A stretch of 39,216 nucleotides of DNA, taken from Gammaproteobacteria bacterium (GTDB lineage: Bacteria; Pseudomonadota; Gammaproteobacteria; UBA6429; Thiohalophilaceae). Below the pieces are notes generated by a model. It saw only the letters and a program-made list of their open reading frames with translations. It was not told the DNA's origin and searched no databases. The stretch is taken from assembly GCA_016194635.1 (NCBI GenBank), contig JACQBC010000028.1, positions 1 to 39,216 of the forward strand, read 5' to 3'. The position numbers were made by a program, and so were the translations under genes. Below are positions 1 through 6,536 of the stretch, piece by piece; the first letter of the stretch is position 1, and every line of letters begins with the position of its first letter.

Positions 1-75
1 AAAAGTGCATCAGGGGATTTTTTTTAAGCGTCACCCTGTGTGCGGGTATTTTTGCGTTTTAAAAAACGGAATTAA

Positions 76-735
76 AAGCAGAAAATCGTTTTTAGTACGA
101 CGACCGCCTCCGGGAAATGTTTTCCAGGGCAGTATTTCGATGCGGAGTCGGGGCTGCACTATAATTATTTCCGCTATTATGATCCGAGCACGGGAAGATA
201 CATCAGCAGTGATCCGATTGGTCTGGACGGAGGTTTAAACACGTTTGCCTACGTGGACGGAAACCCACTAAGTTTTATTGATCCATTTGGGCTGCGGGAT
301 TTGACACGTGAAGAATTAATAGAAATTTCCAATGGAATGACAGAGCCATGGATGGAAGTTATTGATGCTGGTGCAGGTGGTACAGCAGCCGCAGCGAAAA
401 TCATCATAAAAGACGCCGCCAAGAAGTGCGTTAAAAAAGCCGCTAAAAAAGGTGAAACTAAATTCACATCCGCGGGCCGTCGTGCGCATCAGCAAGAACC
501 GCTGCCCGATGGGTTTGAACGTGATGTAAAAATTCCAGGCACTCGCAAAAGAATGGACGGATATAATCCGGAAACAAAGGAAATTATAGAAATTAAACCA
601 AATAATCCGCGAGCAATTAAGCGCGGTGAGAATCAAGCAAAAGATTATTGTAATGCATGCGATAATTCTGAGCTTGGTACGGGCCATACAGCCAGACCTG
701 TACAGACGTATGACCCAAGCAACTATTTGGAGTAG
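76..735 (+). pseudogene. 5'-truncated Rhs core end with C-terminal nuclease toxin domain
   Basis: The frame is open from a stop at 73-75 to 735 and has no credible start codon. From about position 120 it encodes the hallmark end of an Rhs/YD-repeat protein: [32 protein letters not shown] and the IDPFGL motif, where the toxin tip is normally released. The following 145 residues form a variable tip: an Ala/Lys-rich linker, then a segment with [19 protein letters not shown], which fits the D...ExK pattern of PD-(D/E)XK-fold nuclease toxins. Rhs proteins normally have hundreds more residues of shell before this point, and the DNA at 1-75 has no YD-repeat coding in any frame. This is therefore an orphan, probably silent tip left by recombination or truncation. 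The nuclease assignment is inferred from the motif; the Rhs core assignment is firm. Confidence 0.8.
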
Positions 736-748
736 AGGTAAAAAAATA

Positions 749-1201
749 ATGGTTAAAGATATATGGATACAGAAGGGACAATTCTCGTTGCAGTTACCAA
801 TGGACTGGGAAGTATCAGAGTTAGATGAATCAACAGAAATTGTACCAGCGAATGGTGAGGCTGCTATTCATATTACTGCTTTCAAAAAAACAAGTTCTGG
901 CATTCCTACTAAGAAGGATGCTGCCATTCTAGTGGACAATTTCGCACAGAAAAATGGACTAAAGAAAATTAATATACTTTCAACATCCGAGACAAAGCAC
1001 TGCTGCAATTTTCTAGAACAGTTAGCTGGAAATGGAAAGCCATCACAACCTTTGTTTTGGGTGGTTAAAAGTATTGTTGGATCAAGCAAAGGTATTTTAG
1101 GTACATTGTGTATTGATGAATTGACAACTCAAACATACAAAGACGGGTTGGCCATTTTAGAAAGTCTGAAGATTGATGATGGAAATCTAAAGCTAGAGTA
1201 G
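749..1201 (+). CDS. probable immunity protein to the Rhs tip toxin
   Basis: This 150-residue protein starts 13 bases after the toxin stop. I chose the ATG at 749 because AGAGGT sits just upstream and because a longer reading would run back through the toxin gene. It has no signal peptide or membrane segment, so it is probably cytoplasmic. It opens with a beta-rich stretch (FSLQLPMDWEVSEL) reminiscent of small immunity or DcrB/DUF1795-like folds, but I do not recognise a defined family. Position directly after an Rhs tip is the standard place for the cognate immunity gene, so the role is inferred from context. Base composition is clearly more AT-rich than the flagellar genes further on, which suits a transferred toxin-immunity cassette. 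A TTGGAGT/ACTCCAA hairpin follows its stop. Confidence 0.6.
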   Translation: MVKDIWIQKGQFSLQLPMDWEVSELDESTEIVPANGEAAIHITAFKKTSSGIPTKKDAAILVDNFAQKNGLKKINILSTSETKHCCNFLEQLAGNGKPSQPLFWVVKSIVGSSKGILGTLCIDELTTQTYKDGLAILESLKIDDGNLKLE

Positions 1202-1202
1202 T

Positions 1203-1227
1203 TTGGAGTGCATGCAATAAACTCCAA
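1203..1227 (+). terminator. possible hairpin after the immunity gene
   Basis: TTGGAGT (1203-1209) pairs with ACTCCAA (1221-1227) around an 11-base loop, directly after the stop codon of the immunity gene. There is no clear T-run, so termination is only suggested. Confidence 0.3.
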
Positions 1228-1275
1228 CGAGTTGTTCACGAAGGGTAACCCATCTATAACTATTCCCCCGCCGAT

Positions 1276-1599
1276 TTATTTTGCGGGTGTTTCCGGTGCT
1301 TGCCAGGGCTGGTTATCGGGGTTGGTCAGATCACGGCTGCCGTGCACGACCATCACTATCTCGATGGTATCGGCGCGCAGCCGGTAGATGAGGCGGTAGC
1401 CCTGGTAAATCACTTCGCGGATGCGCAGATCCTTGGCCTCCGGCATGGCCCGACCGCTGTGCGGAAACTGCGGCAAGTGGCGGGTGGCATGCAACAGGCG
1501 TTCAACAAAGGGTCGGGCATAGGCAGGGGAATCGTGTGCGATGTAATCGCGAATATGCTCAACGTCCAGCAACGCGCGCCGTGACCAGATCACCTTCAT
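1276..1599 (-). CDS. parE: ParE/RelE-superfamily toxin
   Basis: This 107-residue protein is typical of the ParE toxin family. It begins VIWSRRALLDVEHIRDYIA, continues with a helix carrying R and H residues, and then has the conserved strands IREVIYQGYRLIYRL and EIVMVVHGSRDL. ParE toxins usually poison DNA gyrase, while RelE relatives cut mRNA at the ribosome; the sequence here fits ParE better (LLDVEHIRDYI plus the GYRLIYRL strand). Its ATG overlaps the end of the antitoxin gene by four bases, which indicates translational coupling. It is the last gene of a three-gene operon read leftwards. The target is inferred from the family. Confidence 0.85.
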   Translation of the reverse strand: MKVIWSRRALLDVEHIRDYIAHDSPAYARPFVERLLHATRHLPQFPHSGRAMPEAKDLRIREVIYQGYRLIYRLRADTIEIVMVVHGSRDLTNPDNQPWQAPETPAK

Positions 1600-1784
1600 G
1601 CGGGACGTTTGCCCAGTAAGCGCTGTTCCACTTCCTCTTGCGTGTAGGTGCGGCCCTCATCGAGATCGCGCAATCCTTCTTCGAGTTTTTGCCGGACGTA
1701 CAGCGCGTACATGGCATCATCAAACGTCGCCTGCTCGGGCAGTTGTTCGGCGATCGCGTGGACAATCTGTTTCACGGTTTGCAT
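1596..1784 (-). CDS. short antitoxin, PaaA-like
   Basis: This is a 62-residue acidic, helix-rich protein without a recognisable DNA-binding fold. The core ALYVRQKLEEGLRDLDEGR followed by EEVEQRLLGK resembles the layout of ParD/PaaA-type partners of ParE: a helix that grips the toxin, a short linker, then an EVE-R motif. The start is supported by AGGAG upstream of the ATG at 1784. It lies 14 bases after the HTH regulator gene and overlaps parE by four bases. Because it lacks its own DNA-binding domain, transcriptional control is probably provided by the upstream regulator, as in PaaR-PaaA-ParE modules. Function is inferred from context and size. Confidence 0.75.
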   Translation of the reverse strand: MQTVKQIVHAIAEQLPEQATFDDAMYALYVRQKLEEGLRDLDEGRTYTQEEVEQRLLGKRPA

Positions 1785-1798
1785 GGGGTGTTCTCCTG

Positions 1799-2158
1799 TT
1801 AACGGCTGGCTTGGCTTAAGACGCCTTCGAGTAATTCAATCACAAACTTTTGTTTTGCCTTGGGGAGCTGATGAATCCGCTCCATCTGTTGTTGCAGTTT
1901 GGGGGTGGGCCCGCGCTTACCGGGCTTGGGGGTGTCGCCGATCAATTCCTCCAGCGACACGCCCAACAACCTGGCCAGTACCGGCAAGGCCGACACCGGC
2001 ATGCGGCGTTGTCCCAACTCATAGGCGTTCAGGGTGGGCTGCGCCACACCGAGAGTTTCGGCCAGCTGCACTTGGGTGATGTTGTTGAGCTTGCGCAGTT
2101 GCGCGATCCGCGCACCCAGGGCGACAAAAAAGGCACGTTCATCCTGGTTGATGGCCAT
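1799..2158 (-). CDS. XRE-family HTH transcriptional regulator of the TA operon
   Basis: This 119-residue protein has a Cro/C1-type helix-turn-helix at residues about 12-70 (ARIAQLRKLNNITQVQLAE, then LGVAQPTLNAYELGQRRM), followed by a basic tail KPGKRGPTPKLQQQMERIHQL that may mediate dimerisation. The reading frame extends to 2233, but I chose the ATG at 2158: the extra 25 residues do not look like protein and would cover the promoter and operator. It is the first gene of an operon with a short antitoxin and parE, as in PaaR2-PaaA2-ParE2. It probably represses the operon through the TATCAC-N5-GTGATA palindrome about 70-85 bases upstream. The HTH call is firm, the regulatory target inferred. 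Confidence 0.85.
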   Translation of the reverse strand: MAINQDERAFFVALGARIAQLRKLNNITQVQLAETLGVAQPTLNAYELGQRRMPVSALPVLARLLGVSLEELIGDTPKPGKRGPTPKLQQQMERIHQLPKAKQKFVIELLEGVLSQASR

Positions 2159-2225
2159 GGTACTAAGTTCCAGTGGTGTCGAGAATGTGCATACCTTAAT
2201 CCCGGGTGCTGTAAACGTGATTGAC

Positions 2226-2253
2226 AATATCACGACCAGTGATAATCTGTAAA
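2226..2253 (-). promoter_or_regulatory. candidate promoter and operator of the regulator-antitoxin-parE operon
   Basis: On the minus strand TTTACA (2253-2248) and GATATT (2231-2226) are 16 bases apart. Between and over them lies the palindrome TATCAC-N5-GTGATA (2228-2244), well placed for an autoregulatory HTH protein. The leader to the ATG at 2158 would be about 60 bases. The same stretch has TTGACA at 2221 on the plus strand, so it may be a divergent control region. Identified by eye only. Confidence 0.45.
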
Positions 2254-2305
2254 ACAGTTATTTTCTGCCAAACCTCCTTGACAGGGTTTTACCCAAAGGA
2301 CAAAC

Positions 2306-2377
2306 ATGGCCCGGATACCCGATGCGACCCTCAACCTCCTCAAGGCCACGGTATTGTCAACGCTCAATTCGATTTGA
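2306..2377 (+). pseudogene. 5' stub of a CHC2 zinc-finger (DnaG-like) protein gene
   Basis: An ATG preceded by AAAGGA opens a frame reading MARIPDATLNLLKATV before it runs into the IS21-like end at about 2355 and stops at 2377. From memory, MARIPxAxLxxLKxxV is the opening of a family of CHC2 zinc-finger, primase-like proteins often found near IS21-like elements and integrative elements. Only about 16 original residues survive, and the zinc-binding CHC2 residues are gone. The gene is certainly not functional. The family assignment rests on a short match and is an inference. Confidence 0.4.
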
Positions 2378-2547
2378 CCCGCCTTCGCTCATGTAAAATT
2401 GACCCACTGCTGGTTAAGGAAATTAGAATTTATTCATAAGGCACCTCCCGTAAAGGGAAAGCGGGCGGTAATACCACCAAGCCCACATTCAAGAGTGGGT
2501 CAATTCCTGCTGAGCGGTAGTGGGTCAGTTTGAAGTGAGCGTTGATA
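2355..2547. mobile_element. ends-only remnant of an IS21-like element
   Basis: The left end (TGTCAACGCTC from 2355) and right end (GAGCGTTGATA to 2547) form an imperfect inverted repeat of about 23 bp with 19 matches. A second, perfect 12-bp inverted pair lies inside: AATTGACCCACT at 2397-2408 and AGTGGGTCAATT at 2494-2505. Multiple nested terminal repeats carrying GGGTCA are typical of IS21-family ends. Only about 190 bp separate the outer ends and no istA or istB coding is present, so this is a deletion derivative or MITE-like relic. I saw no target duplication. The family assignment is by recollection of end sequences. Confidence 0.5.
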
Positions 2548-2597
2548 CCTGTACTCTGAAAGGAAATACGCGTGATAGTAACCACATCGTTCCGTTG

Positions 2598-2659
2598 TCT
2601 TTACCATTGACAATTAGTAAAGGATGTTTATGATCTTTACTATTAACGATATGTAAAGA
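2598..2659 (+). promoter_or_regulatory. vapBC promoter with two tandem palindromic operators
   Basis: Two copies of CTTTAC-N12-GTAAAG lie at 2599-2622 and 2635-2658, and the 26-bp units match at about 20 positions. A strong sigma-70-like promoter sits between and over them: TTGACA at 2607-2612, 16 bases, then TATGAT at 2629-2634. The second palindrome also covers the ribosome-binding AGAGG of vapB. This layout is what is expected for cooperative autorepression by the VapBC complex. Confidence 0.75.
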
Positions 2660-2667
2660 GGTTATGT

Positions 2668-2904
2668 ATGCCCAAAGTCAGCTCCAAACGTCAAATCACG
2701 CTCCCGATCGAGCTGTGCGAAATGGCCAATATCAAGCCTGGCGATGAGATCGAGGCGTTTATTTATCAGGGGCAGATCACCATTGTGAAAAAAACCAAAG
2801 GTGCTGCTAAAGGCCTGCTGAGTCATATCAAGGCGGATAAGCGGCTAAGTGATGAAGACTCCCTGCAGAACACCCTGAACGTACGGCACAAAGGTGCGGC
2901 GTGA
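2668..2904 (+). CDS. vapB: AbrB/MazE-type antitoxin (VapB)
   Basis: This 78-residue protein has a swapped-hairpin AbrB domain in its first 45 residues: VSSKRQITLPIELCEMANIKPGDEIEA followed by a strand GQITIVKK. The tail (residues 46-78) probably wraps the toxin. Its last four bases overlap the GTG start of the PIN-domain gene, the usual coupling of vapBC. The start at 2668 gives the proper N-terminus; an ATG four bases earlier is out of frame. It would neutralise VapC and bind the two palindromes immediately upstream. The family is clear; binding to that operator is inferred. Confidence 0.9.
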   Translation: MPKVSSKRQITLPIELCEMANIKPGDEIEAFIYQGQITIVKKTKGAAKGLLSHIKADKRLSDEDSLQNTLNVRHKGAA

Positions 2905-3317
2905 TTGCCATTGATACGAATGTCTTACTTCGCTATTTACTACAAGATGACAGAGACCAATCACCCAAAACCACAAAATTACTCGCGGACCGGGAAAAGG
3001 TGCTGATAACGGACGTAGTGCTGGTGAAGACGGTTTGGACATTGCGAGGTAAGAAATACAAGCTCGCCAAAGCGGATGTGATTACCGTGCTGCATCAGCT
3101 CTTTCAGGAACCTACTATCGTGTTCGAGGATAATCAGTCGGTTTGGAATGCGTTACATGATTACCAGACGGCCGCGACCGGCAACGACGTTGATTTTGCC
3201 GATACCTTAATTCTCGAAAAGGCACAATACGATACGGATATGAAAGCGGAGTCCTTCAACGGACTGTATACATTCGATGTGGATTTGCAGCAGTTAGATC
3301 AAACAAAAAAACCGTAA
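2901..3317 (+). CDS. vapC: PIN-domain ribonuclease toxin (VapC), possibly inactive
   Basis: This 138-residue PIN-domain protein starts with GTG and overlaps vapB by four bases. The N-terminal IDTNVLLRYL carries the first catalytic Asp (D5), and GNDVDFADTLI carries D98 and D101; TFDVDLQQL near the end matches the usual closing motif. In relatives the second strand usually reads VVLVELVWVL, with Glu as the second metal ligand. Here it reads VVLVKTVWTL, so the acidic residue is Lys43 (codon AAG). If this alignment is right the Mg-binding centre is damaged and the RNase may be inactive, though the gene is otherwise full length. VapC toxins cut tRNA or rRNA; the target here is unknown. Confidence 0.88.
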   Translation: MIAIDTNVLLRYLLQDDRDQSPKTTKLLADREKVLITDVVLVKTVWTLRGKKYKLAKADVITVLHQLFQEPTIVFEDNQSVWNALHDYQTAATGNDVDFADTLILEKAQYDTDMKAESFNGLYTFDVDLQQLDQTKKP

Positions 3318-3462
3318 CTAAAATTTGGAATAAACGCAGGAGAAGCGACATAGAATATTTACTGACTCACCATGACATCGCCCACGCGGGGGCTGGGCGG
3401 CAGCACGCTGGTGATGGCCCGTTCGACCTGGGTTTAAGTTTATAAATTCACCGCGTATCGTC

Positions 3463-4560
3463 TTAATCGTCCAGGTTATACACTTTGAGATCCGTGGCAA
3501 CGGAGATCCGGCCGGTATACCCCTGGGCGCGAATCGACTGTTGTACTTCATCCAACCGTGTTTCGGTAATCGGTGTGATGTGTGAGAGCACCAACGTTTT
3601 TGGTTTCGCGGCAGAAGCCACCTGCCCCATACGGGTGGGCGTGGTATGCAGGGCGTAGAACACGGCATCGGCCGGGTTTGCGCTCAAGCTAGGCTGGGTG
3701 TCGGTAATGGAGGTATCGTAGATGAGTAGATCGGCGTCGTGTGCGATGGTGATCATATTATTAGTCAGGGAGCTGGTGTCCCCGGAATAGACAATACTCT
3801 TACCCTTGTATTCGATGCGAAAGGCCAGCGCCGGCACCGTTGATACAACCAGGTTACCAGGAGGATGGCCGTGGATGACGCCAATTGATTTTATAACCAG
3901 CCCATCCTCATCCAGAACGGTTTGCATCTGATCGGTGGTGAAGGGCGAAAGGTTTGTCGCGGTGTAGGCAAATTCACCCGCGCTGATCGAGGGGACAAAT
4001 GCCTTCAGGTAACGCTCGACCCCGCCCGGCATGGCGTAATGGCCATCGACGTATTCCTCGCAAGATGGATACTGCGCCACCGTTGTGCCTGGAAAGGGTA
4101 TATTGGTCGCACCCGGGCCCCAGATGCGAACCGGTTTACTGGCGGGGCGCGGTATTCCAGTGGCACGGCGATGAAAATAGAGGGTCTTGATCATGGGCGA
4201 CAAGTCGCCGGTGTGATCGATGTGTAAATGGCTCAGCAGTATGATGTCGAGATCCGGAATGGTGGCGCCGCTTTCAGCCAAGCGTTGGTAGGTGCCGCCA
4301 CCCACATCCATCAGCACGCGCGGCACGCCCTCGACGAAAATAAGATAGCCGGCACTGGCACGGCCCGAGCCCGCTGCCGCGGCCATGGGCCCACCGGAGC
4401 CTAGAACCATCACCGACAGGTTGCCTTTTACTTCATTAACCGCAAGTTTTTCTTGGTGGTGATCACGCGCGTGATTGTTGTCTGCGTTCACCGTAGGCGC
4501 CGCTAAACACAACACAACCATGGCGGCATGAAACGCGGGTTTGATATGGGAAAGACACAT
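3463..4560 (-). CDS. exported metallo-beta-lactamase-fold hydrolase
   Basis: This is a 365-residue protein with a probable signal peptide (residues 1-26, hydrophobic AAMVVLCLAAP, cleavage near VNA-D), so it is likely periplasmic. The dinuclear zinc motif is intact: H111-L-H113-I-D115-H116, then H230 or H232 in VIHGHPPG, D261 in YSGDTSSL and H327 in LSHITP. This spacing fits the RNase Z/arylsulfatase (AtsA)-like branch of the MBL superfamily rather than class B beta-lactamases. GAGGAG lies eight bases before the ATG. It stands alone, with its downstream end facing vapC. The substrate cannot be told from the sequence; a phosphodiester or sulfate/lactone ester is possible from family precedent. 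Confidence 0.85.
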   Translation of the reverse strand: MCLSHIKPAFHAAMVVLCLAAPTVNADNNHARDHHQEKLAVNEVKGNLSVMVLGSGGPMAAAAGSGRASAGYLIFVEGVPRVLMDVGGGTYQRLAESGATIPDLDIILLSHLHIDHTGDLSPMIKTLYFHRRATGIPRPASKPVRIWGPGATNIPFPGTTVAQYPSCEEYVDGHYAMPGGVERYLKAFVPSISAGEFAYTATNLSPFTTDQMQTVLDEDGLVIKSIGVIHGHPPGNLVVSTVPALAFRIEYKGKSIVYSGDTSSLTNNMITIAHDADLLIYDTSITDTQPSLSANPADAVFYALHTTPTRMGQVASAAKPKTLVLSHITPITETRLDEVQQSIRAQGYTGRISVATDLKVYNLDD

Positions 4561-4701
4561 GCAACATTTCTCCTCTTAAATGATTTATTAGATGATTCAC
4601 CGGAACCATTTCCTTTTATTTATTATTCTTGAGTTGCGCCCGACGGGCGAATACCAAAGTCTTGCTAATCGGGGTGGGTAGGACGATAGCACAAATCCGC
4701 T

Positions 4702-4731
4702 TAAAGATAAAAATAATCCGGCGGACGGATT
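4702..4731 (-). terminator. intrinsic terminator downstream of the GH13 pseudogene
   Basis: On the minus strand AATCCG-TCCGC-CGGATT is followed by ATTTTTATCTTT. The six-base-pair stem with a T-rich tail lies about 50 bases beyond the pseudogene stop and before the divergently placed MBL gene region. Confidence 0.6.
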
Positions 4732-4783
4732 TATTTCTACCGCCTGTTGTTTGCAGTAGCATTATTATTTTCTGAATATTTGA

Positions 4784-5623
4784 TTAAGATCCCAAGCCCG
4801 ATGGCATAACAGCCACCACCGCGTAAGTTAATCCCCCGCGTCCCTGGCAAACACCAACAAACCATTGGCGGGTATTACATATAGGGGTGGAACAGGGCAA
4901 CCCATGGAGTGAAAGATCTTGCGCCTGAAGGCCGCCATTATTACCTGCGATGCCTGGATTAGGCAGGTTGTCGTAGTAATCGCTGTTGAACACTTTCAAC
5001 CACCGGCCACGGCCGAGAAAACCCGGTTGGTAATTCCAATAGATTGTCTCGCTGAAGCTGGCGACTCGGGTGCGGCTGCGGGGGTACCAGGAACGGCTAT
5101 TGTTGGAATCCGCCAGTGCGGCGAGACGTGGCTCGCGATCATTATCGTTTTCCAGGCGTTGGCGATCATGGTGTTCCAAAAACCGCACCGCTTGCCAAGA
5201 CGCCACGAAATTCCCTGGCCGGTATAAACTGTCGCGCACCGTATTTAAGTTCACGCTTGCGCAACCGCTTATGCCCCGCCTGGCGACCACACCGCGTCAA
5301 AGCCCGCGCCGCCTTGCTACCGATCGCACAACACCCAGGAGGGACATCGCACCAGTATTCGGCGATGTTGATCGCGTGGGGTTTATAGTATTTCAGCGTG
5401 CTGGTCATATCTTGTAAAACAGATCCGTGCCGTTATAGCCAAGGCTATAAGGGCTTTGAAATTCCACCACCGGCAGGGGTTCGATGGCATTAACACCCCA
5501 TTGTGCAAGATAGAGAATGCGTTCTAACACATCCAAGAATTTCTCCACGCGCGTGTGCCGTGCGTCCTCGCGGTTGGCGTCCACGGCATAAAAACGGCCC
5601 CCATGGAATGGATAAATGATCAT
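4784..5623 (-). pseudogene. GH13 alpha-amylase-family pseudogene
   Basis: Three fragments in two frames match successive parts of a GH13 alpha-amylase or branching-enzyme-like protein. Fragment one (5623-5405) reads FYAVDANREDARHTRVEKF and QPLP-like EPLPVVEFQSPYSLGYNGTD, then stops. Fragment two begins at 5408 with YYKPHAINIAEYW; the 200 or more residues expected between are missing. After a frameshift, fragment three reads VNLNTVRDSLYRP, WQAVRFLEHHD, RIAALAD-like RLAALADSNNSRSWYPRSR, and then jumps to the C-terminal beta domain (WLKVFNSDYYDNLPNPG, LSLHGLP). At least two internal deletions and a frameshift make it non-functional, although the 3' terminator still stands. The intact ancestor probably acted on alpha-glucans. 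The family is clear from motifs; exact breakpoints are approximate. Confidence 0.8.
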
Positions 5624-5947
5624 ACGGAATAGCTTTCTAAACTCGAATTAAAAATAACAGAAAACAAATACCAACCAGGTTATTTTTATTGCTCGCACCG
5701 AGCTTCCGCGGGTGGTTAGGAATATTTCACAGATAACGTGTAATAAAACCATGGACGCGCCGCGCAATAACACGGCTTATACTGTTTGCATAACATGCTC
5801 GAACCGACACGGTCGCGAGACATTGGGCGTGCAGGGACCCTGCACGCCCAATGTCGTACTAAAACCCGATCTACACGGCGGGTTCGGGGTTATTGCGCCC
5901 TTGGAAAAATAAATGCATCGCCATTATGGGTCCGTTATACTTGCCGC
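5624..5947. other. intergenic stretch with a long perfect palindrome
   Basis: No gene was seen here. The AT-rich part next to the GH13 pseudogene probably held its promoter. The second half carries a 37-bp perfect palindrome (separate entry) and the promoter-like TATACT just before the next gene. Confidence 0.6.
5819..5855. repeat. 37-bp perfect palindrome
   Basis: Eighteen bases starting GACATTGGGCGTGCAGGG are repeated exactly in reverse complement after a single central A (5837). As RNA or extruded DNA it would form an 18-bp, GC-rich hairpin. There is no T-run in either direction, so it is not a standard terminator. It could be a REP/BIME-like unit or a recombination site; copy number in the genome is unknown. 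Confidence 0.85.
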
Positions 5948-6532
5948 ATGGCGCATAGCAGTTATGATGAATTTTATGTAATCCGCCTCAACGGTGACCC
6001 CACCGAGGAGCTCAAATCCGATCCAGGGGATTTTGGCCTGTACCTGTCAGCGGATCATTGTGCCGTGGCGTTTCCCGAGGCCGCGCAATTTGTCTGCCTT
6101 GAGACGGCGGAAGCGTTTATCCGGCAATGGCCTGACAAGGATCACCATTCCCTGCTGGTGCAATACTGCACGCGGGGCAGGTCCACCGAAAACAACCCCG
6201 CCTATTCGCAGATCACCCAGTTGCTAATGGAAATCCCCCTGCCCTATCGGCGCAGCGCCTATAACTGGTACCACGGTAAAAACGTCAAGGCGCAATTGTT
6301 GCAGCAATCCCAGGAGGTATGGCAGCGCCATTATAGATTTTTACTCGATTTTGACATCGATCTGGAAAAACCCAGCACGGTGCGCTTATTGCCCCGGCAA
6401 CGTAAAAAGATTGAGTTTACCTTGGTCGCGACTACCAATGCCCCAAAAAGTTATTTCTCTACACGGCAGGAGCGGCCCAGTGTAAAACAAGAGCCGGGCT
6501 GGATTAAGGACACGGACGAATTAGATCAATGA
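5948..6532 (+). CDS. uncharacterised protein, possibly leaderless mRNA
   Basis: I do not recognise this 194-residue soluble protein. It starts MAHSSYDEFYVIRLNGDPTEEL, has several Trp and aromatic residues (FIRQWPDKDHH, YNWYHGKN), no signal peptide and no membrane segment, and ends in a charged, low-order tail. Three tandem-looking basic-aromatic stretches (RRSAYNWYHG, WQRHYRFLLDF, LLPRQRKKIEF) hint at nucleic-acid or protein binding but are not diagnostic. I chose the ATG at 5948 because the upstream extension would be read through the 37-bp palindrome. There is no ribosome-binding site, and TATACT ends only six bases before the ATG, so the transcript may start at the start codon. Its stop is four bases from the convergent SPOR gene stop. 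Confidence 0.6.
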   Translation: MAHSSYDEFYVIRLNGDPTEELKSDPGDFGLYLSADHCAVAFPEAAQFVCLETAEAFIRQWPDKDHHSLLVQYCTRGRSTENNPAYSQITQLLMEIPLPYRRSAYNWYHGKNVKAQLLQQSQEVWQRHYRFLLDFDIDLEKPSTVRLLPRQRKKIEFTLVATTNAPKSYFSTRQERPSVKQEPGWIKDTDELDQ

Positions 6533-6536
6533 CGAT

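Larger units (their letters stand above)
2159..2667. other. gene-poor stretch between two toxin-antitoxin operons
   Basis: These 509 bases hold the promoter/operator of the parE operon, a 23-codon stub of a CHC2-like gene, a pair of IS21-like inverted ends and the double operator of vapBC. No complete gene was seen. The stretch is best read as a scar of IS insertion and deletion between two addiction modules. Confidence 0.7.

Noticed and set aside
626-748. Upstream extension of the immunity gene (191-residue reading)
   Set aside because: It runs inside the toxin gene in another frame and lacks a ribosome-binding site; the ATG at 749 has one.
3359-3433. Short minus-strand frame reading TQVERAITSVLPPSPRVGDVMVSQ before a stop, like the tail of a lost gene
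   Set aside because: Only 24 codons between two stops and no family recognised; too little to call a pseudogene.
5712-5912. 66-residue plus-strand frame across the long palindrome
   Set aside because: No ribosome-binding site, no protein-like composition and the frame depends on the palindrome.
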